A DNA stretch of 64,000 nt from positions 248,001 through 312,000 of the forward strand of contig NZ_JAHWGH010000017.1 of the NCBI RefSeq assembly GCF_019334305.1. Direction: 5' to 3'. The position numbers were made by a program, and so were the translations under genes. Position 1 is the first letter of the stretch. The number at the start of each line of letters is the position of its first letter. The notes under the pieces are model-generated. The model did not search any database, had not been told where the DNA came from, and saw only the letters and a list, made by a program, of their open reading frames with translations. This document shows, in pieces, positions 37,555-45,990 of the stretch. The stretch is from Rossellomorea orangium. Lineage in GTDB: Bacteria; Bacillota; Bacilli; Bacillales; Bacillaceae_B.

Positions 37555-37631
37555 TTTCTTTACTCCTTTTCAACGTAAAGAGGAGGAAATGAGCCTTTCG
37601 TTCAGCTTCATCCCTCTCCTACTCGTATTTT

Positions 37632-38816
37632 TTATTTTAATTTCGTCAAGAAGCTTTGGCCGAACTTCGGCATGTTAACATTGAAGTTATCTGCAACTGT
37701 TGCCCCGATATCTGCGAATGTTTCAGATACAGGAAGTTCTTTCCCTACATCAAAACGCTTTGAATATACGAGAAGTGGAACATACTCCCTCGTATGGTCT
37801 GTTCCTGGAGCGGTAGGATCGTTCCCGTGATCGGCTGTAATGATAAGAAGATCATCTTCTGTCATTTTCTCGAACACTTCAGGCAGGCGTGCATCAAATT
37901 CTTCCAACGCCTTCCCATATCCTTCTGGATCGCGACGATGTCCATATAACGCGTCGAAGTCAACAAGATTCAGGAAGCTTAAGCCAGTGAAGTCTTGATC
38001 GAATGATTCAACGAGTCCATCCATTCCGTGCATGTTATGCTTCGTCCGAATGGATTCGGTCACCCCTTCACCATTATAAATGTCTGATATTTTGCCAATG
38101 GCGATCACATCAAAGCCGGAATCTTTCAATTCATTCATAACGGTACGGTCAAAGGGTTTTAACGCATAGTCATGGCGATTGGATGTGCGTTTAAACGCTC
38201 CCGGCTCCCCGACGAATGGACGGGCAATCACCCGTCCCACCAGGTATTCCTCTTCTTTCGTGATTTCACGGGCAATTTCACAGATCTTATACTGTTCCTC
38301 AATCGGGATGATGTCTTCATGAGCAGCGATCTGTAAGACAGGGTCAGCTGAAGTATAGACAATCAGAGCCCCTGTTTCCATATGTTCTTTGCCTAACTCT
38401 TCAATGATTTCAGTTCCACTCGCAGGCTTGTTTCCAATGATCGTCCTGCCCGTTTCAGCTTCAAGTCTTTGAATGAGTTTTTCAGGAAAACCATCCGGGT
38501 ACGTCTTGAACGGTTTATCGATATTAAGGCCCATGATTTCCCAGTGACCTGTCATCGTGTCTTTCCCGACAGATGCTTCCTGCATTTTTGTGAAATAAGC
38601 AAGGGGCTTGTCGGCCTTTTCAATACCCTTCACTTCTTTAATATTTGAAAGCCCGAGTTTTCCCATATTCGGCATGTTGAGCCCGTTCATATGCTCAGCA
38701 ATGTGGCCAATGGTATCCGATCCCTTATCGTTGAATAGTTCTGCATCGGGTGCTTCCCCGATACCGACAGAATCCATTACAATCAAGTGAATCCGTTTGT
38801 ATGTATAATTACTCAT
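37632..38816 (-). CDS. deoB: Phosphopentomutase
   Basis: A 394-residue alkaline-phosphatase-superfamily metalloenzyme with metal sites in [13 protein letters not shown] (about 14-26), [18 protein letters not shown] and the phosphorylated Thr region [10 protein letters not shown]. It interconverts ribose/deoxyribose 1- and 5-phosphates, completing nucleoside salvage with punA and pdp. The ATG follows GGAGG. B. subtilis name is drm. Confidence 0.95.
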   Translation of the reverse strand: MSNYTYKRIHLIVMDSVGIGEAPDAELFNDKGSDTIGHIAEHMNGLNMPNMGKLGLSNIKEVKGIEKADKPLAYFTKMQEASVGKDTMTGHWEIMGLNIDKPFKTYPDGFPEKLIQRLEAETGRTIIGNKPASGTEIIEELGKEHMETGALIVYTSADPVLQIAAHEDIIPIEEQYKICEIAREITKEEEYLVGRVIARPFVGEPGAFKRTSNRHDYALKPFDRTVMNELKDSGFDVIAIGKISDIYNGEGVTESIRTKHNMHGMDGLVESFDQDFTGLSFLNLVDFDALYGHRRDPEGYGKALEEFDARLPEVFEKMTEDDLLIITADHGNDPTAPGTDHTREYVPLLVYSKRFDVGKELPVSETFADIGATVADNFNVNMPKFGQSFLTKLK

Positions 38817-38849
38817 TCAAGCAAACCTCCTATATATGATCCTTTTTTA

Positions 38850-38864
38850 AAAAAGCGGTTACAT
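38850..38864 (-). promoter_or_regulatory. cre-like (CcpA) site upstream of deoB
   Basis: ATGTAACCGCTTTTT on the minus strand agrees with the loose cre consensus WTGNAANCGNWNNCW except for one position, 34 nt upstream of deoB. Carbon catabolite control of nucleoside catabolism genes is known in B. subtilis. Confidence 0.4.
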
Positions 38865-38960
38865 TTTCGATCTTCAATCGTATCATACCCTTATCTGCTT
38901 TATAGCAATCGACAGGATTTAACGTCAGAAGTCTGACATCTATATTCTACTTTTCCCATT

Positions 38961-39017
38961 CAAAAAAAACAAGAGAGATCCCTTAAAGAATCGTAATTTC
39001 TTTATGGAATCTCCCCT
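38961..39017 (-). terminator. Terminator of fur-distal genes after xerD
   Basis: GAGATTCC...AAAGAA and TTCTTT...GGGATCTC pair in a long stem with small interruptions, followed by GTTTTTTTT on the minus strand, 8 nt after the xerD stop. Confidence 0.75.
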
Positions 39018-39024
39018 CATACTA

Positions 39025-39918
39025 TTAAGCTCTTGGATGGAATTGCGAATAGACATCCTTTAATCGCGTTTTCGTTACATGTGTATAAATTTGGGTGGTG
39101 GAAATATCTGCATGCCCGAGCATTTCCTGGACCGCCCTGAGATCTGCCCCATTCTCCAATAAATGAGTGGCAAATGAATGACGAAGAGTGTGAGGCGTCA
39201 AATCTTTCTCTATATTGGCTTTCTTGGCAAGAGCCTTCAGGTTCTTCCAAAATCCTTGTCTTGTTAGACCTTTACCATGATGATTCAAAAAGAGATGATC
39301 ATCTCGGTGCTTCTGGCTTCGTAATTTCAGCCGTGCATCGCCTAAGTATTTCTCAAGGACACTCATGGCCGTCTGACCGATCGGGATAATCCTCTCTTTA
39401 TTCCCTTTTCCGATGCATCGGACAAACCCCATCGTCAAATGGACATCATCCAATTTAAGCTGGATGAGCTCGCTCACCCTGATACCGGTCGCATATAGGA
39501 TTTCAAGCATAGCCTTGTCTCTCATCCCTAACGGAGTGGATTCTTCAGGGGCTTCAAGCAAGGCTTCCACTTCAGCGATACTTAAAATCTTAGGTAGTGT
39601 CCTTTCAGTCTTCGGCGTCTCGATATGCACCGTCGGATCCTGTTCCGTCGTCTTTTCCCTCAAAAGGAATTGATGAAAGGACCGGATGGATGCTACATGA
39701 CGGGCGACGGTTTTAGATGACTTTCCCTGACTTTTCAAATGGCCAAGAAATTGAAGGATATTCACCCTTGATACGGCGTTCAGTTCCTCTACTTCTTCCA
39801 CCTTCGTTAAATATAAGCTATAGTTCTTTAAATCACGCTGATACGACTCGATCGTATTTTTGGCCAGCCCTTTTTCTACTATTAGAAAGTGCATGAAATC
39901 TTGAATATGGTCTTCCAC
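39025..39918 (-). CDS. xerD: Site-specific tyrosine recombinase XerD
   Basis: A 297-residue tyrosine recombinase. N-terminal SAM-like domain (about 1-90); catalytic Arg in [10 protein letters not shown] (about 150), [12 protein letters not shown] (about 244-255), [14 protein letters not shown] with His and the Tyr nucleophile (about 268-281). It resolves chromosome dimers at dif. GTG start with GGGGAG 9 nt upstream. Known as ripX in B. subtilis. Confidence 0.95.
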   Translation of the reverse strand: MEDHIQDFMHFLIVEKGLAKNTIESYQRDLKNYSLYLTKVEEVEELNAVSRVNILQFLGHLKSQGKSSKTVARHVASIRSFHQFLLREKTTEQDPTVHIETPKTERTLPKILSIAEVEALLEAPEESTPLGMRDKAMLEILYATGIRVSELIQLKLDDVHLTMGFVRCIGKGNKERIIPIGQTAMSVLEKYLGDARLKLRSQKHRDDHLFLNHHGKGLTRQGFWKNLKALAKKANIEKDLTPHTLRHSFATHLLENGADLRAVQEMLGHADISTTQIYTHVTKTRLKDVYSQFHPRA

Positions 39919-39924
39919 ACTGCA

Positions 39925-40152
39925 TTACTCCCCGTTCATATAAAAAAATAATAATCGGTCATACCAATGGCTTTCTTCATCTGTGACGGAAGAATATACC
40001 TTTACCGCTGCTCCCTCGGGCTCATCATACCTGTGATAGCCTTCGTACTCTTCACTGATCCACATAATACCATAGTAAAACAAAATCGTTGATCCCGTAA
40101 ATAAAATAAACACCTTAATGGTCTGCCATACCATTTGGACCCCTTTAATCAT
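39925..40152 (-). CDS. yqzK: DUF4227 membrane protein YqzK
   Basis: A 75-residue protein with one N-terminal membrane segment (about 10-30; TIKVFILFTGSTILFYYGIMW) and a conserved hydrophilic tail. Function unknown. I chose ATG 40152, 8 nt after GGAGG; the ATG at 40167 overlaps that ribosome site. Lies between fur and xerD as in B. subtilis. Confidence 0.8.
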   Translation of the reverse strand: MIKGVQMVWQTIKVFILFTGSTILFYYGIMWISEEYEGYHRYDEPEGAAVKVYSSVTDEESHWYDRLLFFYMNGE

Positions 40153-40256
40153 TCTGTCATCCTCCATATTCGCTGGCCTATTAATACAAGCTATGACGAT
40201 TTTGAATCGTTTTATACCTTATGGAGTCAGAAACTGCGAAAAATTCTATGTAAGTA

Positions 40257-40328
40257 TGAAAAAAAGCCTTAAAGAGTATGTATGGGATGTTTCCGGATGA
40301 GAAACAACACAGGGGTCTTTAAGGCTTT
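40257..40328 (-). terminator. Terminator of fur
   Basis: A 13-bp perfect stem (40263-40275 with 40316-40328) encloses a nested GTTTC/GAAAC hairpin and is followed by TTTT on the minus strand; 11 nt after the fur stop. Confidence 0.8.
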
Positions 40329-40339
40329 CAGGCATCTTC

Positions 40340-40798
40340 TTATTCTTCTGGATTTTCATCTTTATCATGGCATCTGGAACAAATCCCATGAAAGGTGAGT
40401 CGGTGATCTTTTATTTTAAACTTCCAATCACGTTCGACAATCGTTTCCACATCTTCCAAAAGATCTTCTTGGATTTCATCGACCGCTCCACATTCTATAC
40501 ATACTAAATGGTGATGGAAGTGGGCTGCCCCTTCTTGTCTGAGATCATATCGCGATACACCATCGCCAAAATTGATTTTATCCACAATTTTCAGTTCAGA
40601 TAACAATTCCAATGTACGATATACGGTTGCCAGTCCAATTTCCGGAGATTTTTCCTTAACGAGGAGGTATACATCTTCGGCGCTGAGGTGGTCTTCTTCA
40701 TGTTCCAATAACACGCGTACCGTTGCTTCACGCTGTGGCGTAAGCTTGTAGCTGGCAGAATGAAGCTGTTTTTTGATTCGTTCAATGCGGCTTTCCAT
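40340..40798 (-). CDS. fur: Ferric uptake regulator Fur
   Basis: A 152-residue metalloregulator: winged helix (about 10-80, TPQREATVRVLLEHEEDHLSAE), histidine-rich metal site HFHHHLVCIECG (about 92-103) and second zinc CxxC in GICSRCH (about 138-144). It represses iron uptake genes with Fe(II). The ATG at 40798 follows GGAGG. A PerR-like box overlaps its promoter. Confidence 0.95.
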   Translation of the reverse strand: MESRIERIKKQLHSASYKLTPQREATVRVLLEHEEDHLSAEDVYLLVKEKSPEIGLATVYRTLELLSELKIVDKINFGDGVSRYDLRQEGAAHFHHHLVCIECGAVDEIQEDLLEDVETIVERDWKFKIKDHRLTFHGICSRCHDKDENPEE

Positions 40799-40829
40799 AG
40801 TCCCTTCCTCCCTCGTCAATGTCTTTACT

Positions 40830-40857
40830 ATTATATCAAAAAGGGAGGAAGAAGCAA
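40830..40857 (-). promoter_or_regulatory. Sigma-A promoter of fur
   Basis: TTGCTT (40852-40857), 16-nt spacer, TATAAT (40830-40835), 31 nt upstream of the start codon. Confidence 0.6.
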
Positions 40858-40858
40858 A

Positions 40859-40873
40859 ATAAAATAATTATAA
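40859..40873 (-). promoter_or_regulatory. PerR/Fur-type box upstream of fur
   Basis: TTATAATTATTTTAT matches the Per box TTATAATNATTATAA at 13 of 15 positions and abuts the -35 of fur. PerR repression of fur is known in B. subtilis. Confidence 0.6.
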
Positions 40874-40909
40874 TCAAACAAATGAAATGATTCTTACATA
40901 AGAACCATT

Positions 40910-41563
40910 TCACTTCAATTTCGATATGACCGCTTCCATTAAATTAGGAGAAAGATAAGCTTCAATACTAGCGGCGACGGTGACGATCCCGATTGCCACC
41001 ACCATGAAGATGACGTATCTGGACAGAAAAGGGATCATCTGGAACTGCATGGATGAGGTATGCCTCATAAAAATCTTTCGTATCAATGTAAGGGAGAAGT
41101 TCGCACTGATCGCCCCGATGAAGATGAATGCAGGTATAATGATGATGTTTTGTGGCAATATGCTCACAAAAGATAATAAAAACCCGCTCCAGCTCATTTG
41201 ATTCACAAGGAATCCTACGGAAAAACCAACCACGACACCTTTCATGAATAATAGAACAAAGATGAGGGGAAGTCCGATGATTGAAATGCCAAGGAGCCAC
41301 ATCAACCCTAGATACTTCACATTATGAAGGAAGCTCTGACGGAAAAGTTCTTCTGAAGACGTCATACTCCCATCCTCCATTTCACTGAAGAACTTACTCA
41401 AATAAAAATACAGGTCCTCCTTTTGGGCAAAAGACAAGGAATTAACGACAATGGCACCAAAAATGATTCCCATTAAAAACAGCGTTATGATAAATAAATA
41501 GATTGAGGAATGTGCTTGTACATGTTGAACGAGTGGATTTGAATTTGATATTTTTTTACGCAT
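40910..41563 (-). CDS. spoIIM: Stage II sporulation protein M
   Basis: A 217-residue polytopic membrane protein with five segments and the SpoIIM family blocks (LLSFVSILPQNIIIIPAF). It scaffolds the SpoIID-SpoIIM-SpoIIP engulfment machine in the mother cell. I chose the ATG at 41563 after AGGAGG; a GTG lies one codon upstream. Confidence 0.94.
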   Translation of the reverse strand: MRKKISNSNPLVQHVQAHSSIYLFIITLFLMGIIFGAIVVNSLSFAQKEDLYFYLSKFFSEMEDGSMTSSEELFRQSFLHNVKYLGLMWLLGISIIGLPLIFVLLFMKGVVVGFSVGFLVNQMSWSGFLLSFVSILPQNIIIIPAFIFIGAISANFSLTLIRKIFMRHTSSMQFQMIPFLSRYVIFMVVAIGIVTVAASIEAYLSPNLMEAVISKLK

Positions 41564-41594
41564 CACAGTGCTCCTCCTAGATATCGATTACTAA

Positions 41595-41623
41595 TCTATA
41601 TGTACGGTAGTACACGTTTATTC
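41595..41623 (-). promoter_or_regulatory. Possible sigma-E promoter of spoIIM
   Basis: GAATAAA, a 14-nt spacer and CATATAGA (41595-41602) weakly resemble sigma-E elements; spoIIM is sigma-E dependent in B. subtilis. Confidence 0.35.
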
Positions 41624-41630
41624 TATTCTA

Positions 41631-41659
41631 TTGAACTTCTATAGGGATAAACGTATAAT
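41631..41659 (+). promoter_or_regulatory. Sigma-A promoter of the GNAT gene
   Basis: TTGAAC (41631-41636), 17-nt spacer, TATAAT (41654-41659), 29 nt upstream of the start codon. Confidence 0.75.
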
Positions 41660-41688
41660 CATAGAAACTTGAATAGGAGGAATATAGA

Positions 41689-42270
41689 ATGCATAAACCA
41701 AGTTTAATCGAATTCCCCTCCAGAATTGAAACTCGACGCCTTTATATTCGGCCATGCATGCCTGGTGACGGCTCAGATGTGTTTCGTGCCATTTCTGATT
41801 CGAGAAATGAGTTAAAACCATGGCTCCCCTTCGCCCGGAAAGAAAGCACCCTTGAAGAAGTCGAGGCCGGTGTCCGGGAATCTTATGCAGAGTTCATTAA
41901 AAAGACCGATATCCGGCTACATATCTATTTGAAAGAAACGAATGAATTCATCGGTTCCACGGGACTTCACCGCATTGATTGGGACGTACCTAAAGTGGAA
42001 ATCGGATATTGGCTTCACACGAAACACACAAAGAAGGGATATATCGTTGAAGCTGTGAAGGCGCTGACCCGTTTTGCTCTGAATGATCTTTCCTGCAGAA
42101 GGGTGGAAATTCGTTGTGATGAGAGAAATTCTGCCTCACGGAAGGTGCCTGAGAGGCTGGGATTCAAGCTTGAGGGTCTCTTTAGGAATGATCACCTTGA
42201 TGAGAACGGGATTGATGGACGGGATACGTGTGTATATTCCCTTGTTCCTGGTGATCTGATTGAGATTTGA
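41689..42270 (+). CDS. GNAT acetyltransferase, RimJ/RimL-like
   Basis: A 193-residue protein of the RimL-type GNAT subfamily: ETRRLYIRPCMPGDGSDVF at the N-terminus, IGYWLHTKHTKKGYIVEAVKAL (about 104-125) for acetyl-CoA, and RVEIRCDERNSASRKVPERLGFKLEG at about 142-167. Members acetylate ribosomal protein N-termini or small amines; the substrate is unknown. The ATG follows AGGAGG. Confidence 0.85.
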   Translation: MHKPSLIEFPSRIETRRLYIRPCMPGDGSDVFRAISDSRNELKPWLPFARKESTLEEVEAGVRESYAEFIKKTDIRLHIYLKETNEFIGSTGLHRIDWDVPKVEIGYWLHTKHTKKGYIVEAVKALTRFALNDLSCRRVEIRCDERNSASRKVPERLGFKLEGLFRNDHLDENGIDGRDTCVYSLVPGDLIEI

Positions 42271-42390
42271 TTACTGCATGGAAGTCAGGCCGGTTGTTTG
42301 ACCGGTCTGGGTATGTGGTTGAGGTTGAGGTGATTGAGATATGGGAGAGCTTGTGTATTTATGATTTATCTCTCTTATTTTTGAAAATTT

Positions 42391-42431
42391 GACCTTTAAT
42401 TTTGTATTAGGAGTTACTTAAGGTCTTTTTT
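42391..42431 (+). terminator. Plus-strand terminator downstream of the GNAT gene
   Basis: GACCTTTAA (42391-42399) pairs with TTAAGGTC (42418-42425) with one bulged T, followed by six T residues. It lies about 120 nt after the stop. Confidence 0.6.
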
Positions 42432-42511
42432 CAATTGAAGATAGAAGATTGATAGAATATGCCCTTACACATGGGGGCAGTTATTTTGTACAAAGCCGGA
42501 CAGGAAGTCCT

Positions 42512-42594
42512 AATTGCGTCATAATCCAAAGTAATTGTGTCATATTTTTATTAATTGCGTCAAAATCAGGTTCAATTGCGCATTTTACCCTTTC
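42512..42594. repeat. Second phased direct-repeat array, AATTGCGTCA, period 21/20 bp
   Basis: AATTGCGTCA occurs at 42512 and 42553, with AATTGTGTCA at 42533 and a shortened AATTGCGCA at 42574. Start distances are 21, 20, 21, the same alternation as the array at 35175. Tails are less conserved. Confidence 0.85.
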
Positions 42595-42599
42595 CATCC

Positions 42600-42636
42600 A
42601 AACAAAAGCCAGACTCCTTCTCAAACGGAGTCCAGC
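42600..42636 (-). terminator. Terminator of nudF
   Basis: An 11-bp stem (two G-U pairs) with GACTCC/GGAGTC core, followed by TTTGTTT on the minus strand. Confidence 0.75.
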
Positions 42637-42648
42637 TTCATTCATTTC

Positions 42649-43200
42649 TTATCCCATAAGCTTCTGCAGCTGCAAATACTGAACCGCATAAGCCGTTTTC
42701 GCATCATAAATCCGCTGTTCTTTTATGAGCTGGAGGGCTTCCTCCACTGTCACTTCAATTAATTCGACAAATTCATCCTCATCCGTCTCTCTTGACTCCT
42801 GAATGGAATAAAGGTCGCGAGCCACATATAAGTGGACAAGTTCATCGGCAAATCCCGGTGACGTATAAAACGAAATCAAATGTTCAAGATCCCCGCATCC
42901 ATATCCCGTTTCTTCTTCCAGCTCACGAAGGGCCGTTTTATCAGGTTCTTCCCCCGGCTCAAGCTTCCCTGCAGGAATTTCAATAATGGATTTCTCCAGA
43001 GCTTTACGATACTGCTCCACCATCACCAATTTCCCTTCCGGTGTTAACGCAATGACCGCCACGGCCCCAGGATGCTTAATGAGTTCCCTCTTGGATGTTT
43101 TCCCATTTGGAAGCTCCACTTCATCCACTTGAAGATCAATGATCTTTCCTTGATAGATACTTTCCGTGTTGAGTGTTTTTTCTTCAAATTTTTTCATCAT
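42649..43200 (-). CDS. nudF: ADP-ribose pyrophosphatase NudF
   Basis: A 183-residue Nudix hydrolase; the Nudix box is GKLEPGEEPDKTALRELEEE plus TG (about 78-99). It hydrolyses ADP-ribose to AMP and ribose-5-phosphate. Start at 43200 (or the next codon, also ATG) after AAGGAG. Divergent from mciZ, as in B. subtilis. Confidence 0.93.
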   Translation of the reverse strand: MMKKFEEKTLNTESIYQGKIIDLQVDEVELPNGKTSKRELIKHPGAVAVIALTPEGKLVMVEQYRKALEKSIIEIPAGKLEPGEEPDKTALRELEEETGYGCGDLEHLISFYTSPGFADELVHLYVARDLYSIQESRETDEDEFVELIEVTVEEALQLIKEQRIYDAKTAYAVQYLQLQKLMG

Positions 43201-43234
43201 TCAACTCTCCTTGTTCTGTCATCCACCTTGTCCT

Positions 43235-43242
43235 CATACATT
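43235..43242 (+). promoter_or_regulatory. Possible sigma-E -10 element of mciZ
   Basis: CATACATT matches the sigma-E -10 consensus well, 37 nt upstream of the mciZ start; no good -35 was found. mciZ is mother-cell expressed in B. subtilis. Confidence 0.3.
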
Positions 43243-43278
43243 TTACCATATCCAATTCTAGGATCGAGGTGAAAACCC

Positions 43279-43404
43279 TTGAAGGTGATCGCTGAAAAAG
43301 ACCGGATCATCCTGGTAGGTAAAGCTTGGGAAATCAAGGCAAAGCTGAAGCAATATAATCAACACTACGCCACGGTAAAGGAATGGATCGAAGCCAATCG
43401 TTGA
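43279..43404 (+). CDS. mciZ: Mother-cell inhibitor of FtsZ, MciZ
   Basis: A 41-residue peptide whose core VGKAWEIKAKLKQY...VKEWIE closely matches B. subtilis MciZ (VGKAWEIRAKLKEY...VKDWIS, 40 residues). MciZ caps FtsZ filaments at the minus end and blocks Z-ring assembly in the mother cell during sporulation. The start is TTG, 7 nt after GAGGTG. It lies divergently upstream of nudF and before yqkF, the same position as in B. subtilis. Length and unusual start make it easy to miss. Confidence 0.92.
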   Translation: MKVIAEKDRIILVGKAWEIKAKLKQYNQHYATVKEWIEANR

Positions 43405-43446
43405 AGGCAGCCGTTTTCTTTGTTTATTCGTCCTCACTTTCGTTAA

Positions 43447-43452
43447 TATAAT
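43447..43452 (+). promoter_or_regulatory. Probable -10 element of yqkF
   Basis: TATAAT 31 nt upstream of the yqkF start; the -35 region is weak. Confidence 0.4.
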
Positions 43453-43483
43453 AGAGAGTGCTAATGTCGAAAGGACGGATACT

Positions 43484-44407
43484 ATGGAAAAAAGACAAAT
43501 AGGTAACTCCGCTTTACATGTATCAAAAATGGGGCTCGGCTGTATGTCCCTTGGAACCGAAGAAAGTGCAGCCAAGGACATTGTGAAACATGCTTTAGAT
43601 AATGGAATCAACTATCTTGATACCGCTGATTTATACGACTTTGGCCAAAATGAGGAAATCGTCGGTAAAGCCATCTCTGAGGTGCGGGGCGATATCATTC
43701 TGGCAACTAAAGTCGGGAACCGCTGGGATGACGTGGAAGACGGCTGGCGCTGGGACCCTTCCAAATCGTATATCAAGTCTGCCGTTAAGGACAGTCTTTC
43801 CCGCCTGAAAGTCGACTATATTGATCTTTATCAGCTTCACGGAGGGACGATTGAAGACCATTTCGAAGAAACGATCGAAGCTTTTGAAGAATTGAAGAAA
43901 GAAGGGCTGATTCGCTATTATGGCATTTCTTCCATCCGGCCGAATGTCATCAAACGTTTCTTGACTTCTGCTTCCATTGAGAGCGTGATGATGCAGTACA
44001 GCCTGCTCGATCGCCGACCGGAAGAATGGATGGACCTCCTGGATGAAAATAAGGTGAGCATCGTGGCACGAGGTCCTTTGGCTAAAGGGCTTCTTTCTGA
44101 AAAGATGCTTTCCAAAGCATCCGCCAAAATGAAAGAGGATGGCTATCTGGACTATTCTTATCAAGAGCTTGAAGAAACTCTGAAGTCCATCCATGGAAAA
44201 ATGGGGGACAACCGTTCAATGAACGAACTTGCCCTTCAATATATTCTCGCTCATGAGCCGGTGGCTGCTGTCATCCCTGGAGCAAGTTCTGTTCAACAGC
44301 TTCAGGAAAACGTCGATGCTGTCAATTCAGGACCCCTATCTTCCAATGAGCTTGAGATGCTAAAACAATTAACAAAATTATCACGATATGAGCAACACAG
44401 AGATTGA
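43484..44407 (+). CDS. yqkF: Aldo/keto reductase YqkF
   Basis: A 307-residue AKR-family (beta/alpha)8 oxidoreductase. The catalytic tetrad is visible as Asp and Tyr in DTADLYDFGQNE (about 46-57), Lys in LATKVGNRW (about 73) and His in LYQLHGG (about 113). C-terminal NADPH-binding motif VIPGASSVQQLQEN. Natural substrate unknown. Confidence 0.92.
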   Translation: MEKRQIGNSALHVSKMGLGCMSLGTEESAAKDIVKHALDNGINYLDTADLYDFGQNEEIVGKAISEVRGDIILATKVGNRWDDVEDGWRWDPSKSYIKSAVKDSLSRLKVDYIDLYQLHGGTIEDHFEETIEAFEELKKEGLIRYYGISSIRPNVIKRFLTSASIESVMMQYSLLDRRPEEWMDLLDENKVSIVARGPLAKGLLSEKMLSKASAKMKEDGYLDYSYQELEETLKSIHGKMGDNRSMNELALQYILAHEPVAAVIPGASSVQQLQENVDAVNSGPLSSNELEMLKQLTKLSRYEQHRD

Positions 44408-44414
44408 ATGAAAA

Positions 44415-44460
44415 CTAAGCGGGTCAGGGTTTCTTAATTCCCTGCCCGCTTATTATTTTC
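44415..44460 (+). terminator. Shared terminator of yqkF and the convergent GrpB gene
   Basis: AAGCGGG(T)CAGGG (44417-44429) pairs with CCCTGCCCGCTT (44440-44451) with one bulge, then TATTATTTT on the plus strand. It overlaps the last codons of the GrpB gene. Confidence 0.8.
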
Positions 44461-44961
44461 ATGCCAGCTTAACGCCTTTTTCTCAAGGTCCTTCACAAAT
44501 TGATCTTTCCCTTGAATGTAGCCCTCCATATCCTGCGGGAACTTCTTTGCAAGCATTGACTTCAGTTCACCATACCGTCGGGCTTCCCCGTCATGCTCTC
44601 TTAAATAATCGCGAAACGCTATGTGCCTGATCACATGATGAATTCCATAAGGGAAAATGTGAAGATGGACGGCTCTCTCATTACCTTCTCCCTTATAAAA
44701 ATAGCGGCGATTCGTGATGCCATTCTCACCTTTCCCCACAAAATCCAGTTGATTGAATTCGTCTGTCAGGTAATCAACACCCTCGAAGTCGGGCACTTCA
44801 ATTAATATGTCTATGATCGGTTTAGCGGCTAATCCCGGTACGGAAGTCGACCCTATATGATGAATGGCTGCATCGGGAAGAAGCTTAGTCAGGATGCGTT
44901 TTTCCTTTTCAAATGTCTCTTTCCAGACAGCTTGATGAGGCACCACTTTTACATCCCTCAT
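44434..44961 (-). CDS. GrpB/UPF0157 nucleotidyltransferase-fold protein
   Basis: A 175-residue protein with the UPF0157 signature HHIGSTSVPGLAAKPIIDILI (about 34-54, G-S-T-x-V-P-G and D-I-x-I/V), a nucleotidyltransferase fold. A UPF0157 domain is fused in B. subtilis YqkA nearby. Start at 44961 overlaps the yqkE stop as TGATG, so translation is coupled. Confidence 0.85.
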   Translation of the reverse strand: MRDVKVVPHQAVWKETFEKEKRILTKLLPDAAIHHIGSTSVPGLAAKPIIDILIEVPDFEGVDYLTDEFNQLDFVGKGENGITNRRYFYKGEGNERAVHLHIFPYGIHHVIRHIAFRDYLREHDGEARRYGELKSMLAKKFPQDMEGYIQGKDQFVKDLEKKALSWHENNKRAGN

Positions 44962-45191
44962 CAATCCTTGTAATTCTTCCAATTCATATTGCTTTCATTT
45001 AACAACTCTTCAAAGCTTTTATTTTTCTCACGCTGTTTCTTCTCTTCTATTTTCCGGAGTCGCTCTTCTTCCTTCTTCACAGACTCTACCTTTTCAAGCT
45101 CTGCTTTCTTTTCTTTCAATTGTTCAAAGAGGTCGCCACTGATTGAGTTTTTTAACGTCATTTCTGCTTCCTGTTTCTTTTTCTTAGACAT
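44961..45191 (-). CDS. yqkE: YqkE-like charged coiled-coil protein
   Basis: A 76-residue lysine- and glutamate-rich protein, almost wholly predicted helix/coiled coil, with the family ending NKSFEELLNESNMNWKNYKD. The ATG at 45191 follows GGGGGAATCAGGA; upstream in-frame starts add unrelated sequence. Function unknown. Confidence 0.85.
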   Translation of the reverse strand: MSKKKKQEAEMTLKNSISGDLFEQLKEKKAELEKVESVKKEEERLRKIEEKKQREKNKSFEELLNESNMNWKNYKD

Positions 45192-45256
45192 GTCCTGATT
45201 CCCCCTATCTGTCATAGTTATAATTCTTTTTATGATTTTAGTCAAAAGTCAGGCTC

Positions 45257-45302
45257 AAAAAAAGCCGGTTAAAAGGGGGAATACACCTCCTCCTAACCGG
45301 CT
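45257..45302 (-). terminator. Terminator of thiolase-scoA-scoB
   Basis: AGCCGGTTA (45263-45271) pairs with TAACCGGCT (45294-45302), followed by TTTTTTT on the minus strand; 8 nt after the scoB stop. Confidence 0.85.
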
Positions 45303-45309
45303 GTTTACA

Positions 45310-45972
45310 TCAATAGGCTTCGAGTTTCACATCTTCCCCGATGATCAGCTTGGCATCCGTGGATGATTGGATATCTTCCACCGAGAAGCCGTTTGCCACT
45401 TCACGGAGGAGTAATCCTTCCTCCGTTACATCCATCACGGCACGATCCGTGATGATGCGGTGCACAACGCCTTTACCTGTCAATGGCAACGTGCATTCCT
45501 TCAGGATCTTGCTCTCACCCGCCTTATTGACATGCTCCATGATGACGATGATACGCTTGGCCCCATGGACGAGATCCATCGCTCCGCCCATTCCTTTAAT
45601 CATCTTCCCCGGAATCATCCAGTTGGCAAGGTCCCCGTTTTCGGCTACTTCCATTCCTCCGAGGATGGCGATATCGATATGCCCTCCTCGTATCATTCCG
45701 AATGACTCAGAGCTATCAAAGTAAGAGGAGCCCGGAATCGCTGTGACAGTCTCTTTTCCGGCGTTGATAAGGTCGGCATCCACTTCGTCTTCCCCCGGAT
45801 AAGGGCCTATACCGAGTAATCCATTTTCCGATTGAAGGACAACCTGTTTGTTTTCTGTTATATAGTTGGCCACCAGTGTAGGCATCCCGATTCCTAAATT
45901 GACATAGAAACCATCTTCAATTTCCTTTTCTGCTCTTCTTGCTATTCTTTCACGCATTTTGGCACGCTCCAT
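45310..45972 (-). CDS. scoB: 3-oxoacid CoA-transferase subunit B
   Basis: A 220-residue family I CoA-transferase beta subunit. The catalytic glutamate lies in the conserved [12 protein letters not shown] (about 48-59); [11 protein letters not shown] is near residue 26. With ScoA it moves CoA between succinyl-CoA and acetoacetate. 18 nt after scoA; one transcript with the thiolase. Confidence 0.93.
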   Translation of the reverse strand: MERAKMRERIARRAEKEIEDGFYVNLGIGMPTLVANYITENKQVVLQSENGLLGIGPYPGEDEVDADLINAGKETVTAIPGSSYFDSSESFGMIRGGHIDIAILGGMEVAENGDLANWMIPGKMIKGMGGAMDLVHGAKRIIVIMEHVNKAGESKILKECTLPLTGKGVVHRIITDRAVMDVTEEGLLLREVANGFSVEDIQSSTDAKLIIGEDVKLEAY

Positions 45973-45990
45973 TCCGTTCCACTCTCCTTC

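Larger units (their letters stand above)
42271..42648. other. Intergenic region between the GNAT gene and nudF (378 nt)
   Basis: Convergent gene ends. It contains a plus-strand terminator (42391-42431), the second phased repeat array (42512-42594) and the nudF terminator (42600-42636). No supported gene. Confidence 0.7.

Noticed and set aside
43631..44194. 187-codon frame antisense to yqkF
   Set aside because: Shadow of a well-conserved aldo/keto reductase; no ribosome site.
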